Shown piece after piece: positions 10,243-22,510 of a stretch of 64,000 bases of DNA. Every line of letters begins with the position of its first letter. Position 1 is the first letter of the stretch. Both the position numbers and the translations under genes were made by a program. The notes under the pieces were generated by a model. It saw nothing but the letters and a program-made list of their open reading frames with translations. It was not told the origin of the DNA and searched no databases. Source of the stretch: Deroplatys truncata (lineage: Eukaryota > Arthropoda > Insecta > Mantodea > Mantidae); NCBI GenBank assembly GCA_030765065.1, contig CM060979.1, positions 19,001,001 to 19,065,000 of the forward strand, read 5' to 3'.

Positions 10243-12045
10243 AGGAAACATTCTGTGTTACATTCACATGACTTTCTTTACTCCCTCTTCTACAAACTAC
10301 TCTTACAAAAATTTATTCTTCAAGTTAAACCTTTTATTACACATATATACAATCATTGTACGTTAAGGATGAAGTAGACTAAAGCGGTAGTTATAATTTG
10401 AAAATGCGGATCGCAATGCGACTATTTTGAAATTCCATGCTTTGCATCACCACGAGAAAAAACATACCTATAGGTGTTTGAAAATTCAGAACAATAACAA
10501 AGAACGTCTTGAAAAAGTTAACACCACAGAGAATGTTCGACATAAATTGTGTGCATTGACTAGATTTACATTTTTTGTGCCAAAATTTTGTCTATCTCTT
10601 ACAGTTTAGCGGTTACACAAAGCCATTCAGAATCGAGGCAGTATTTTTAACACTTAAATGATTTTGGTCTAACTATATAATAAAAAAGATATAATAACAG
10701 CCCGCCTTAAAGCAATATGTGTGTGTGTAACAACATATAAAAAGTGTATATTACAGTCATTGTAAATGTTTATATTATTGTGTGCATGTTCAACAATGTT
10801 ATGTGAATGTATTACGTAATTTAATAATGTAGGAGCTGTGAGAATAATAGGTTAAAAGTTGCTAACAATGAGGTAACAATGAGCTAAATTTGAGATAATA
10901 ATGAATAGTTTAACAATACTACTTGTGATTCTTGGAAGCAACAATGTAATTTTTGTAGCAGTCCATGAAATAACCAATCAACAACCAGAAAAGGCTTTAG
11001 TTAAATGAAGGTATTCTATTGGATTAGGAATAGCCAATCAGAGACTTGAAATACAGAAATTTACAAATTTAGGCGGTAGAAATCCAGTCAGTTGCTTGTA
11101 GACAGTGCTCATAACTGGACGCGTTGGTTGTAGGCAGACGCGAGACACGTCCTAAAAAAATGTAATACGTATTCAGTGTGAGACGAAAATAGTTTACGTG
11201 TTAAAAAGTGCAAGTAATTAACAAAAGAATCTCACAGCTCTTTATATCAGTGAAGGGTTATTTAAATCGTGTCAAGCATTAATAAAAGGAGTGAAGTAAA
11301 AATTATAGTCTGTGTAAGCCTACATTCTTCAGTCGCACCACAACCCTACAAAGAGAAACGTGTCTCTAACAATAATACTGACGCAGCCGAGGCAAACATA
11401 AATAAATATACATTTAAAGAAACAGTCAAATTACAAAGTTAATATTTTTTAAACTTGGGGGGAAGGCTACCGGGTACTATACGTGTGGTTGCAACTACTT
11501 CAAGTTGGGCTCCCCAACAGTAAAATAACAATACAACGTAATGACAACAAAACTTCTTTAAAATCCGCTCCCAAAGCGTGGTGCAAATAACTCCTACAAC
11601 AAAACTTCTTCAGAATGGAGAGACCTTCACATGCTTTCCTCAGAAAATTCAAGATAAACGTTTTATTTGTCCTGCAAATATTTTAAACACATTGTATTTT
11701 TATCAAATCATTAACCATTTTTGAGAAAATAAAAAATAACGAAAAATTTTCCATGTGAAGGGTGGATTGGGGTGAGGGATTTACTTGAAAATCTTCTTGT
11801 CACAACTTTGGAAGATGCTGAAGTAAATGCCAAGCTTGGTACTTAACCGACACTTCGTTTTTGAGTTATGCTGTTCACAGACACACAAACAGAACATACA
11901 GGTGAGCGCGGACCTCTATCTAAGAATGCCTTCTTTGATTCACGGAAACTAAAAACGTGTATTTCCGTTGAAATCTCGTATCGAATTTTTTGCGTGGAAT
12001 GCAATACAATGCTTACCTTTTCTGTAAAAGGTCTGTGTGTGTGCT
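10243..12045 (+). mobile_element. HINE-B copy split by LTR-C
   Basis: The 5' half (10243-10633) starts TCTGTGTTACATTCACATGA. The 3' half (11613-12045) resumes at CAGAATGGAGAG and runs through the CA core to the end region. The break falls inside the CATTCAGAATGAAGAGG segment known from other B copies, and the missing sequence is exactly the LTR-C at 10634-11612. This orders the events: B first, LTR-C later. Confidence 0.75.
10634..11612 (+). mobile_element. LTR-C copy 2, solo LTR, TSD GAAT
   Basis: 979 bp flanked by GAAT (10630-10633 and 11613-11616). Starts CGAGGCAG (family TGAGGCAG, first T mutated) and ends ACTTCTTCA. Just inside the end is CCGCTCCCAAAGCGTGGTGC, a degenerate primer-binding site followed by a second copy of the LTR tail. 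There is no internal coding sequence, so it is a recombined solo LTR. Confidence 0.8.
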
Positions 12046-12153
12046 TAAAATAAGAAAGTCGGTTAAATGCCAATATTCAGCGACACAAAGATTTACAAGA
12101 AAATCGCCCCCAGTACAGTGGAAGAACTAAAAGAAAGCATCACGCGGAAAATT

Positions 12154-13067
12154 TGAAGAAGTTATTTTATTATAGGAATTGTATTGTATTTCAACTGTTG
12201 GGGAGCCGAATTTGAAGTTGGTTGCAATCGCACGTATGGTACCCGGTAGCCTTTGCCCCAAATATATTTCTGGTGACCTTTGCCCTAAAAATGTTTAAAA
12301 AAATATTAACTTTGTAATTTGACTGTTTCTTTAAATATTTAATATTTATGTTTGCCTCGGCTGCGTCAGTATTTATTTTAGAGACCTCGATGTCTTGGCA
12401 GGGTTGTGGTGCGACTTAAGAATGTAGGCTTACACAATTATAATTTTACTTCACTCCTTTTATTAATGCTTGATACGATTTAAATAACACTTCACTGATA
12501 TAGAGAGCTGTGAGATTTTTTTCATTAATTACTTGCACTTTTTAACACGTAAAACTATTTTCGTCTCACATGAATACGTATTAAATTTCTCGAGGACACA
12601 TCTTGCATCCGGTTACAAACACTACAGGCAACTGACTTCTGAATTAGTAAATGTTTCTCTTTTTCAGTTTCTGATTGGCTAATCCTACTCCAATAGAATA
12701 CCTTCATTTTACTAAAGCTTTTTCTGGTTGTTGATTGGCTATTTTATAAACTGTCACAAAAATTACATTATTGCTTCCAAGAATCACAAGTATCATTATT
12801 AAACTCTCACATTCATTATTACCTCAAGGCTACCTCATTGTTAGCAACTTTTGACCTATTTCTCACAGCTCCTACATTATTAAATTACGTAATACATTCA
12901 TATAACATTATTGAACACGTATACAATAATATTAATATATACAATGACTGTAACATACACTTTTTATATATTGTTACATATATACATTGCTTTAAGGCGG
13001 GCTGTTATTGAATTTATATATTATATAATTAGACCGAAATCATTTAAGTGTTAAAAATACTGCCTCA
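12154..13067 (-). mobile_element. LTR-C copy 3, solo LTR, TSD AATT
   Basis: 914 bp on the minus strand, flanked by AATT (12150-12153 and 13068-13071). It begins TGAGGCAG on its own strand and ends TAACTTCTTCA, with no primer-binding-site copy. This fixes the canonical LTR end and shows that the longer copies carry extra sequence. Confidence 0.8.
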
Positions 13068-13202
13068 AATTCACTCAATTTCGGACACTGGACTGTCGAG
13101 TGTGAATGAAAACTTCCTGAGACGATACCAGAAATGTATGGATAGAGAGGAACAATATTTCCAACATCTCTTATGATAAGGTATGTGCGTATTATCACTG
13201 TA

Positions 13203-13800
13203 ATTGACCGAGCGAGATGTCTTAGGCGTGTCTGTGGCCCGCATTCGGGAGGTCGTGGGTTCGACTCTCCCGGCCGACCTTCCTGAACCATGGGTTTTTT
13301 TGTGGGTTTCCCCGGGTCACTAGGTGAATGCTGGAAAGACTCACGACTTTCCCGAATTTCTCTTCCCTCATTTCATCTTGGCTCCGGGGCTGTGTGTCGG
13401 ACGACTGCGGACAGATGGCTTGCGTGTTGGAACCTCTTTTCGGCCCCATCAGATGGAGGCCGTTGCTTCCCCCGGTCTCCTCTGGAGGGGAGATACCCTC
13501 CAGTGGCTTGAGAGGATTGCCTTGAGCGCTCTCTGGCTGGGTGGTCAATACCAGTATTGTTACTGTTAAGAATCTCTGCGCGTTTCCGTCGCCTGCGTCG
13601 GCCGAACCTGAACCCATACGTCATCTGCGGTTCCTTCATCTCATCCGTTCCTCCCGAGGAGGTGTGCACAAAAGATCCCTGTGTGGGTCGAGGCGCTAGG
13701 TGTCCCCCTTCGTAGCCTAATCATTGTAATTGTAACGGTGCGCGACCAGCCGTGCGGCGCCACAATGTGAAGGAAAAGCCAGTGTCTTCGTTACTGGAGT
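13203..13800 (+). repeat. Long tRNA-derived SINE
   Basis: The tRNA-like head has GTGGGTTCGACTCTCCCGG (B box) near 13255. The body follows (GGTTTCCCCGGGTCACTAGG), then a 3' part with CTGCGGTTCCTTCATCTCAT shared with the SINEs at 28375 and 49346. It is GC-rich against its surroundings. The several overlapping 65-131 codon frames on both strands are artefacts of this GC-rich repeat. Confidence 0.7.
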
Positions 13801-14704
13801 TCATTTGTTATTGATTATATTATGATTTTCGTAAATGTTACCGGGGGAAGTCGTATCTAACATCATTTTTATTATGTCTATCAAAAGGTTAATAGCATTA
13901 TAGACGGTCCTACGTGGGAATATGCCACACACTAGTTAGAAAATTAAAAAGTGTACGAGTGTGTAAACTGTTGGCATGTATTACTCCCATTTCAAGCTCA
14001 GGGAGTTTCGAAACGCAATCACACTGCCACCAACAGCACACAAATTAACGTGGTGCTAAACTTTTGGTAAGCAGTAACTTTTAGCGCGCTAATAAGAATA
14101 AATAAGCGGCCCAAAATATATTTTTCCCGTTGTGGTTAAAATTAAACATGCCGCGATGCAAATACTCTCGTATAAAAGCCATAAAGGTAACCAATGCTGG
14201 AAACCCCCCAGAGAAAAATGGACCTCATACATATTTATGTGACAACTGTTTGTAAGCCTGTATTTAACATAACGCACATGGTAAACATTCGCAATGCTGC
14301 CAGGAATGAATCTGTAAACACTCCATGGAAAACAAATGAAAAAGCGTGTACAAACAATGAGGGCTGCCTGTCACTGCTGTTACGACAAGCAATTGGGTTC
14401 GTGTTCGGCCTCAACTTGGCCTATTTCCTTGTCTTGCAAAGCGACAAACAGTTTCAAAACAGTGACCGGGGAGCCTACAAAATGTCACTTGAAAAATCGA
14501 CAATTATATTTTAATTAGATATAATCGAATCTACTTTTGATAGATTCTGCCCTTCGTAATGGTTGTCCATTGTCAACCATTAATGATTGTCTTAAAGAAT
14601 TCTCTCTGCATGAGTAACTCGAACTATAATAACGTGCAGATATGCTTTGATTAGATCTCTTTTACTTCCGTTTTGGACACTTGTACATTTTCACTTTACC
14701 ACGT
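13801..14704. other. Unassigned sequence
   Basis: Contains a 106-codon + strand open frame (14194-14514) of low complexity in composition, with no recognised domain and no counterpart in the window. A small unrecognised exon cannot be excluded. Confidence 0.35.
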
Positions 14705-14968
14705 GCGCGGTAGGTAGAGAACATATTACATTCTACCCAAAAATTCGATACCCAGATTTCATCGGAAATACACGTTTAGAGGCACCCTGAATTTAAAACA
14801 AAAACAAAAAATCATTTTTAAAAAACCGTCCGCGCGCGCGTGCTCGCGTGTGTGTGTGTGTGTGTGTCAGAACAGCGCAACACAAAAACGAAAAGTCGGG
14901 AAACTATCAAACTTAGTATTTAAGTTCAGTACCTTCCATAGAGGGTACGCGAAGATTTTCAACAAAAT
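14705..14968 (-). mobile_element. HINE-B fragment, minus strand
   Basis: TAGGTAGAGAACATATTACA through a GC/GT-rich core (CGCGCGCGTGCTCGCGTGTG) to GATTTTCAACAAAATC. It is the CA-end part of family B, joined directly to the HINE-A copy that follows. Confidence 0.65.
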
Positions 14969-15769
14969 CGATAGAGATTTCACCGGAAATACATGTTTTG
15001 AGATCCCCTGAATCCAAAAACACCATTTTTGGAAACATGTCCGTGTGTGTGTCTGTGTGTCTGTGAACAGCATAACTCAGAAACGAACAGTCGGATAAAC
15101 ACCAAACTTAGTATTTAGGTTCAGTATCTTCCAGAGATGCGACACGAAGGTTTTCAAGAAAATGTCCACCCCAGATTACCCTTTATATGGAAAATTTTTC
15201 GAAAATTTTAATTTTCTCAAAAATGGCTCTAACGATTTTGATTAAAATATCATATATTTAAGATATTTTCATGACAAATAAAATGTATATATTGAATTTT
15301 CTGAGAATGTCTCCAAAAGTATTCTTCATTGTGAACGACTTTTGCATAACTGGTAAACCATAACAGATAGACAAAATTTTACTACACAAAAAAATATAGA
15401 TTGTGTTAAAATACACAATTTATGTCATACATTTTTTTTTGTGGGTGAACCATTTTCGAGATATTCCTTGTTATTCCTTTAAATTTTCCAATAGTTATAC
15501 TTTTTCTCAAATTCGTTATTCATTTTTTTTGTCCTGGTAATACAAAGAGAATGGAATACTCCACATAGTAACCAGCTCTTAAAATATTTGACTATCGCTT
15601 AAAACCTACCAATTCTCCTTGCATCTACAAGAAAATTAGCAATAAGATTAACATCTCGATTAACATGAAGCATATGGAGAATAAGCGTTCGTAAAAATAG
15701 TTTGTACAAGAGTAGAGAAAGTCATGCGAGTGTAACACTTCAGAATTTTTTTTTTTTTTTTTTTTTTTT
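14969..15769 (-). mobile_element. HINE-A copy with long poly-T
   Basis: Begins in the GAGATTTCACCGGAAATACA segment, so the AAAGTAAAAA end is missing. It runs to the TGTTACAC hairpin end and terminates in an unbroken T run of about 24 (15746-15769), the longest homopolymer at any copy's end here. Confidence 0.8.
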
Positions 15770-15873
15770 GCATTCAGAGAGTTACAAAACGTGACATTTC
15801 GATATTGAACTCTCGGGTGGAATGCAAGTCCTTTTCTAACTACTAGATACGGTTAGAGAAAGTAAAAAAACAA
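15770..15873 (+). mobile_element. HINE-B 3' end fragment
   Basis: GCATTCAGAGAGTTACAAAA followed by GGGTGGAATGCAAGTCC and the terminal GAGAAAGTAAAAA. It abuts the poly-T of the preceding copy. Confidence 0.6.
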
Positions 15874-17080
15874 GAGGAACAGAATATTAAAACAAATTTG
15901 AAGCAGAAGTTACTTCCCAAAATATAACGCTTCTAGCAGAAAGGCAATTTGCCAAATTCAAGTTTCCCCAAACAAAGAAACAGCATTTCCCATCCCCTTT
16001 TGCAATGCATATTCGCCACAAATTTCCTTACTCTGGAATCGATTGCGGTCGTGTGCTTATGGCAGTAGTGCCAGGTTCGGAGTGATAGGGTCGAAGGAAA
16101 CGAGCCATAACTCATCCGGTTCCATGACCTCCAGCGGCGGGGGGGGGGGGTTTGCCGCCGCAGTCAATAAGACCATGTACGGTACAACCATGCAACAAAG
16201 TGCGACTAGCAGATGACGCCATTGCAAGCGGGGGAAAAATTCCTAATATCCTCGGGAATGGACCACAAAAACGGCGCGAGATGAGAGGGAAAAAAAAGGC
16301 TGATATATAACAGTTTATCACCATAAACGTGTAATGTGGCACGGCTACCGCTGCAAAACACACGAACATAAATTTAATATAAGTTAGGAGCAAGCTGCTA
16401 CAGTAACGGCTAAGTGATACTAGCACCAGAAAAAAATCCCCCGCTTTCGTCCTTCCATTACTTTCTCTACAGGCTAAAAACGCCATGCTCTTACATTCGA
16501 GTTACTTATATACCTCCAGCAGTAATGTCATCGCGAGCACGGTCTTCTAGAGGCGGTTAAACATGTCAGTATAAACATAAAACCACTTATTTGCAAGAAA
16601 GAAAGAAGCAAACAAAGTAAGTTTACCCATAAAACCATTCTCCAGTAAGTAATTATAAATAACTATTATAGTTATTACAATGATAACATTTAAATCTATG
16701 CTAATATTATAAAATGAGAGAAAATTTATGTGTGTTGTTGTGTTTGTGTATGTAGGATATTCTCAAAAACCACTCAACCGATTTTGATAATCCTTTCACC
16801 ATTCAAATGTCCAATTCGTTCTGATGGATATGGTGCTTCAAAGACACCATTTCATTGCATAAATTACTAAAACAATTAAAAAGGTTATACAAAGCCTTGT
16901 ACTCGAATACTAACAGATTGAAGCTATAAAAGAACGTGCTTACGAAGTAGGCCTTGACTTTTAGTTGAGAACTCCATGGAGTATACAAAATAGTTGTTGC
17001 ACTCCGCAGAGTATAAAAGCAAAAGCCGGTTACATTTTATTGCCATGATGTACACTTCAGCTAACAGAAGACAAGAGTTT
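15874..17080. other. Unassigned sequence with a G homopolymer
   Basis: A run of about 13 G (16138-16150) sits in GGCGGG context. A 124-codon minus-strand frame (16112-16486) overlaps it and is not credible as a gene. Near 16695-16800, AAAACCACTCAACCGATTTT resembles a dispersed insect repeat of uncertain class. Confidence 0.35.
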
Positions 17081-17429
17081 AAAATTCTGATGTGTTACAC
17101 TCTGAATCTGGTCGCGTCCTCAATGCGTAACAATTAAGTCTCTTCTTTCTCCGGCTAGCGTTGAGCAGAGTCGACTCTGCAAAGTCTACAGGGGTGGTAA
17201 AATTATGTAAATATTGCGATAATAAAAAACATCGGCTCTGGTGAATATTGGCTTTATTATACTGTTATGTTACACATTAGGAACGCGAACCACCACTCTG
17301 TCAATTATCCGCGACTGACATAGAGATGATTTGTTAGTCGACGGGATTAAGAAGTATTTTAATGCTTTCCTGGCGTTCATAGTCGCGGCCTGACTGATAC
17401 GGTGCAGAGTTCAGCTAAGAGTCAAGATA

Positions 17430-18328
17430 CGAGGGCTGATCAATAAAGACTGAGACTGATTTTTTTTCACAGATATTTATTACTCCATTTCAATGTTGAC
17501 ATGATCTTTTTTAAAGTAGTCCCCTCCTAACTGAATGCACTTTTTATACCGACTCTGCCAGTCTTCGAACACATGGTGCAGGCCATTCTTTGTCAGGTCC
17601 TTAAGAATCGCCTCACTTTTCTTTAGCACTGCTTCAGTGCTCTCAAATCGAATGCCCGGAGCTTTGCCTTTATTAATGAGAATAAAAAGAAATCACAGGG
17701 GGTAAGACCGGGTCTTTAAGGCGGATGCGGCACACAGATAATGTTGAATTTAGCAAAAAATTCCTGGACTTGATTTGCGACGTGAGGCCGCGCGTTGTCG
17801 TGGTGAAGTCGCCACTCACTCCGATGATGTTCTGGACGTTTCCTTGTAATGTGCTTCCTCAGTGTAGCCAATACTGACGTGTAGTAGCTGCTGTAACAGT
17901 AGTGTGAGGGAGGAACTGCATGTTGGTAAATCATTCCATTCCGAAACACCAGGCCCACCTTGTTTAGCACAGAGGACTCGCCCTTCTTTGAAGTCCTTGA
18001 ACCACCTAAACACCGTTGCACGAGGTAGTGCATCTTCACCGTATGCTTGCTTCAGCTTTTCGAAAGTTTCAAGGCTGTATGATTTAAACGAAAATAAAAT
18101 TTTATTGTGCTGTATTGCTCCTTTCGTGTCACCTCCATTTTGTAGTATGCGAAATTCAAGTAGGATCAACAATATACAGCATTACTACCAACCTACCGTT
18201 ACGAGTGCTGTCGCTTATGGACATTATACATGAAACCCTGCTCTTTTCAAGTATTCGTGGTAGAGACATAAAACTATCAAGGAAACTACAGAAAAAAACC
18301 AGTCTCAGTCTTTATTGATCAGCCCTCG
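17430..18328 (-). mobile_element. Mariner-like element, internally deleted
   Basis: 899 bp with 30-bp terminal inverted repeats (starting CGAGGGCTGATCAATAAAGA on each strand) and the TA target duplication (17428-17429, 18329-18330). About 400 bp shorter than a full mariner. The ends are nearly identical, so the insertion looks fairly young. Confidence 0.9.
17560..18172 (-). pseudogene. Mariner transposase remnant
   Basis: On the minus strand the N-terminal helix-turn-helix is visible (SLETFEKLKQAYGED, VFRWFKDFKEGR). In another frame is the second catalytic motif HHDNARPH. A stop after VPHPP is followed by the third motif region CDFFLFSLIKAK. The segment between the helix-turn-helix and the second aspartate, including the first catalytic aspartate, is deleted, and there are frameshifts. 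It cannot encode active transposase. Confidence 0.85.
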
Positions 18329-19670
18329 TACTTGTATTCTGTGAATTTCGCCATGTCTGATTTCATCCCTACTCCGCATATGTCACGTGATTATTTTCTT
18401 CGATTTTCAATCATGTGAAGATCTCCTGTTTTCGTATTCGGCAGTTTGTATTCTTGATTTTCCATTTACTGGCTAAAATTTCAGTTCTGTTCAGCTTTCT
18501 CTTCCCACGGTACTATTTACAATTAGTTTAATTTATACTGCAGCGCGTACATATCTTTATGGCTTTAATCCTTTTCTCGGCACAAACAACATGTTTCTTC
18601 TGCTTTGAAAAGAAATAGCATTTTCCGAGACTTATTTTCCACAGACCCTTATTTAATGGCTCAGTGCATTTGTATACGTACCGACAGACCTTTCCTGTCC
18701 CAAGAAAAGGGCTAGGCCAGTGACCCGAACCTTACTTCCTCAACAAATTGCAATGTTGTGTATGAAGGATTTTCCTATCGAGTTATAATATTAAATACAA
18801 CATTTTACATCTTTGTTAAGTCTATATACAATCAAATCAAATACGGGACATAGTTGAACCGTATCTCAACTCACATGAATTTCTGCACTCTTCTACAAAC
18901 TACTTTTACGAACGCTTATTCTCCATCTACCTCATGTTAATCTTATTGCTAATTTTCTTGTAGGTGCAAGGGGAATATCGCTTTAAGCTACAGTCAAATG
19001 TTTTAAGAGCTGGTTGCTATGTGGAGCACACCATTCTCTTTGTATGTCCAGAACATAAAAAAAATGAAGCACGAATTTGATAAAAAATATAACTATTGGA
19101 AAATGTAAATGAATAACAAGCAATATCTCGAAAAATGTTCACTCAACAAAAAAAATGTATATGACATAAATTGTGTAACGCGATCTACATGTTTTGTGTA
19201 GTAAAATTTTGTCTATATCTTATGGTTTACCAGTTATGCAAAAGTCGTTCACAATGAAGAATACTTTTGGAAACATTCCCAGAAAATTCAAGAGATACAT
19301 TTCATTTCTCATGAGAATATCTTAAACATATGATATTTTAATCAAAATCGTTAGAGCCATTTTTGAGAAAATTAAAATTTTCGAAAAATGTTCCATGTAA
19401 AGGGTAATCTAGGGTGGGGGGATTTTCTTGAAAACCTTCGTGTCTCATCTCTGGAAGATACTGAACCTAAATACCAAGTTTGGTGTTTATCCGACTGTTC
19501 GTTTCTGAGTAATGCTGTTCACAGACACACACACGGACATGATGCCAAAAATGCTTTTTTTAGATTTAGGATGTCTCAAAACATGTATTTCCGATGAAAT
19601 CTCGCTATCGAATTTTTGGGTGGAATTCAATACTTCCCCTACTTACTATAGTAGTAGAGAAAGTAAAAAT

Positions 19671-20022
19671 AACTCGGAAGTGGTTAACGCCACATAAAAT
19701 GTTTGACATAAATTGTGTATTTTAACGAGATCTATATATTTTTTGTGCAGTAAGACAGCTTACGGTTTGTCAGTTATACCAAAGTCATTCAGAAAGAAAA
19801 GGACCTCAAAAGCCATTCCTCGAAAGTTCGAGATGAACACTGTACTTGGCATGTAAGTAGCTTAAATGTATGGTATTTTAATTATATTGTTACAACCATT
19901 TTTTAAAAAATCAAAAGTAATGAAAGTTTTTCAATGTAAAGGGTAGTTTGGGATGGGAGATTTTCTTTAAAATCTTTGGGTCGCATCCTTGGATGGTACT
20001 GAATTTAAATACTGAGTTTTGG
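19671..20022 (+). mobile_element. HINE-B middle/3' fragment
   Basis: Starts at CTCGGAAGTGGTTAACGCCA and continues through ATAAATTGTGTATTTTAACG to GGTACTGAATTTAAATACTG. It directly follows a HINE-A end. Confidence 0.6.
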
Positions 20023-20365
20023 ATTGGAATACCATGCATATTTTCTCGTCAATGATGTCGGCCCACGGAGGACAAAAAGCTGTACAACAGCACGACCGGT
20101 CTGGCGGTGAGTTGTTTCACAGTTGCACCACCTTGCACCTTCCCAAAACCCGAACGATTATGCCCGCACATTACTACAGCTCGAGCCTGGTAACAATGCA
20201 GACCGCTTTGCCCAAATGCGGTTCGCTCTAGGCGTTCTGCATTATATTATGTGGTCTGAAACGCATCGAACGACTGCACGGTCAACTTCGAGCAGTAACA
20301 GAAGATCTACAAACCATACGTGTCTCTCCGCAGTCGGCAAGCAATAGCACCTGATTTGCTGCTCT
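20023..20365. other. Unassigned sequence
   Basis: Moderate GC. Two overlapping + strand frames of 70-74 codons show no recognised domain. No repeat was recognised. Confidence 0.35.
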
Positions 20366-20369
20366 CATA

Positions 20370-21340
20370 TGAGGCAGTATTTTAATCACTTAAATGATAT
20401 CTATCAGTCTAATTGTATAATATAAAATATAATAACAGCCCGCCTTAAAGCAATATGTGTATAATAATATATATAAAATGTATGTAACAGTCATTGTATT
20501 ATGCTTTTATTATTATGTACATGTATAATAATGTTATGTGAAAGTATTTAGTTTAACAATGTAGGAGCTGTGAGAATAGAAGCAAGCTGCTTTCCGTAGC
20601 AAACGGAATTACAAAGTAGAAGCCGAAAGTGCTAACAATGAAGCAACCTTGAGACAAAAATAAATTAGAAAGTTTAAAAACGTTACTAATAGTTCTTGGA
20701 ACAACAATAATTTAAAATTTAAAACAGTTTATAAATAGCCAATCAAAAACTAGACAAAGCTTAAGTTAAATGAAAGTATTCTATTGGAGTAGACTTAGAC
20801 AATCAGAGACTTGAAATAGAGAAAAAGTACAAATTCAAGTGGTAGACGCTACAAGGAAGCGTAACCAAGCAGTTGCAGTGCGGTACGGGTTCAGTGTGAT
20901 ACATGAAAATTCATTGCGGAGAGAATAATATAAAGCTTACGTGTTAAGAAGTGCAAATAACAATAATCTCACAGCTCTACAGTAGGATAGATCAGTGAGG
21001 TGTGTATTAATCGTGTGAAGGATTAATAAAAAAAAGTACAATACAATTATAACTTGTGTAAAGCCTTGTTCTTTAGCCGTACCAGTCCTGCTAAGAGATA
21101 AGTGCTCTACAAATTACTAATGACGGTATAATATGAGGTATACATACATATATAACATATAAATACATAAACATTAAAACACAAAGTTTATTAGTACACG
21201 TGGGGCGAAGGTCACCGGAAAAGTAAACGTGGGGCGAAGACTCCAAGAAACATATCTCCCGGAATACGTGGTGCAACCGCCGCTACAACAACAAAACCAC
21301 TTCAAGTTTGGTTCCCATACGTGGGGTTACAACTACTGCA
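20370..21340 (+). mobile_element. LTR-C copy 4, solo LTR, TSD CATA
   Basis: 971 bp, TGAGGCAG...ACTACTGCA, flanked by CATA (20366-20369 and 21341-21344). The most diverged copy. Its 3' end repeats a TTCCCATACGTGGGGTT primer-site-like block after the LTR tail, and ACGTGGGGCGAAG occurs twice upstream. Confidence 0.75.
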
Positions 21341-21478
21341 CATAACACCTACAACATCTCCAGAATTCTGTCACCACATTATTGAGCACGATAAAAAAAG
21401 TCTGATGTTACATCCACATGGCTTTCTCTAACCTCTATCGTTTATTAGTGCGTATGCAAACTATTCTTACCAAAGCAT

Positions 21479-21611
21479 GTTACATTCTCTACTACGTATA
21501 GTAAGTAGGGGAAGTATTGTATTCCACCCAAAAATTAGATACCGACATTTCACCGGAAATATATGTTTTGAGACCCCCTGAATAAAAAAAAAACATTTTT
21601 GGAAACATGTC

Positions 21612-21673
<62 letters not shown>

Positions 21674-22342
21674 TGTGAACAGCATAACTCAGAAACAAAC
21701 TTGGTATTTAGGTTCAGTATTTTCCAGAGATGCGACACGAAGATTTTCAAGAAAATTCCCCACCCCAGATTACCCTTTACATGGAACATTCGAAAATTTT
21801 AATTTTCTCAGAAATGGCTCTAACGATTTTGATTAAAATATCGTATGTTTAAGATATTTTCATGAGAAATGAAATATATATCTCGAATTTTCTGGGAATG
21901 TCTCCAAAAGTATTCTTCATTGTGAACGACTTTTGCATAACTGGTAACCGATAAGAGATAGACAAAATTTTACTACACAAAAAATGTAGATCGCGTTAAA
22001 ACACACAATTTATGCCATATACATTTTTTTTGGTGAGTGAACCATTTTCGAGATATTGCTTGTTATTCACTTAAATTTTCCAATACTTATACTTTTTCTC
22101 AAATTAGTTATTCATTTTTTTTGTGTCCTGGTAATACAAAGAAAATGGAATACTCCACATAGCAACCAGCTCTTAAAATATTTGACTGTCGCTTAAAGCA
22201 TACCACTTCCCCTTGCATCTACAAAAAAAATTAGCAATAAGATTAACATCTCGATTAACAGGAAGCATATGGAGAATAAGCGTTTGTAAAAATAGTTTGT
22301 ACAAGAGTAGAGAAAGTCATGTGAGTGTAACACATCATATTT
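21479..22342 (-). mobile_element. HINE-A copy nested in HINE-B
   Basis: Near full length: TTCTCTACTACGTATAGTAA at the left, hairpin end ATGTGAGTGTAACACATCAT at the right. It carries the longest GT run of the family here. Confidence 0.85.
21614..21672. repeat. (TG)n microsatellite, about 29 units
   Basis: Uninterrupted TG/CA dinucleotide run inside HINE-A. Most other A copies have only 4-8 units at this position. It explains the His/Thr-rich and Cys/Val-rich open frames here, which are not genes. Confidence 0.95.
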
Positions 22343-22510
22343 TTGTTCTATCTACGTCATATTAATCAGATAAATCTTTCTGGAAAGAACTAGATTACAC
22401 ATTCCGCTATAGATACAAAGGGAACAATGATAGTGAATGTTTTAAAACTAGATGCTGTACGCTGGCCTTAAAATTCCACGCAATTCTTTTTCCATCCAAT
22501 CGCGAGAAAC

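Larger units (their letters stand above)
17103..18868 (+). mobile_element. Solo LTR-E, TSD ACTC, with nested mariner
   Basis: Starts TGAATCTGGTCGCG, ends CCGTATCTCA, and is flanked by ACTC (17099-17102 and 18869-18872). Subtracting the mariner and its TA duplication leaves about 865 bp, a normal LTR size. TG...CA ends and a 4-bp duplication fit a Gypsy-like solo LTR. It is the only copy in this window; orientation is unproven. Confidence 0.65.
17081..19670 (+). mobile_element. HINE-A copy split by solo LTR-E
   Basis: The first 22 bases (TTCTGATGTGTTACACTC) lie at 17081-17102 and the rest resumes at 18869 with ACTCACATGAATTTC, ending AGAGAAAGTAAAAA near 19670. The gap is the LTR-like insert 17103-18868. 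Confidence 0.75.

Noticed and set aside
13222-13669. 131- and 98-codon minus-strand frames
   Set aside because: They lie entirely within a long GC-rich SINE that also has open + strand frames.
16112-16486. 124-codon minus-strand frame with hydrophobic stretches
   Set aside because: It overlaps a G homopolymer, has no recognised domain and no supporting gene structure.
19388-19597. A recurring open frame beginning MFHVKGNLGWGDFLENLRV in several HINE-A copies
   Set aside because: It is present only because the copies are young and similar. The reverse strand over the same bases is equally open, the frame runs into the CA microsatellite, and older B copies have lost it.
21550-21836. His/Thr-rich and Cys/Val-rich open frames on both strands
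   Set aside because: They translate the (TG)n microsatellite inside HINE-A.
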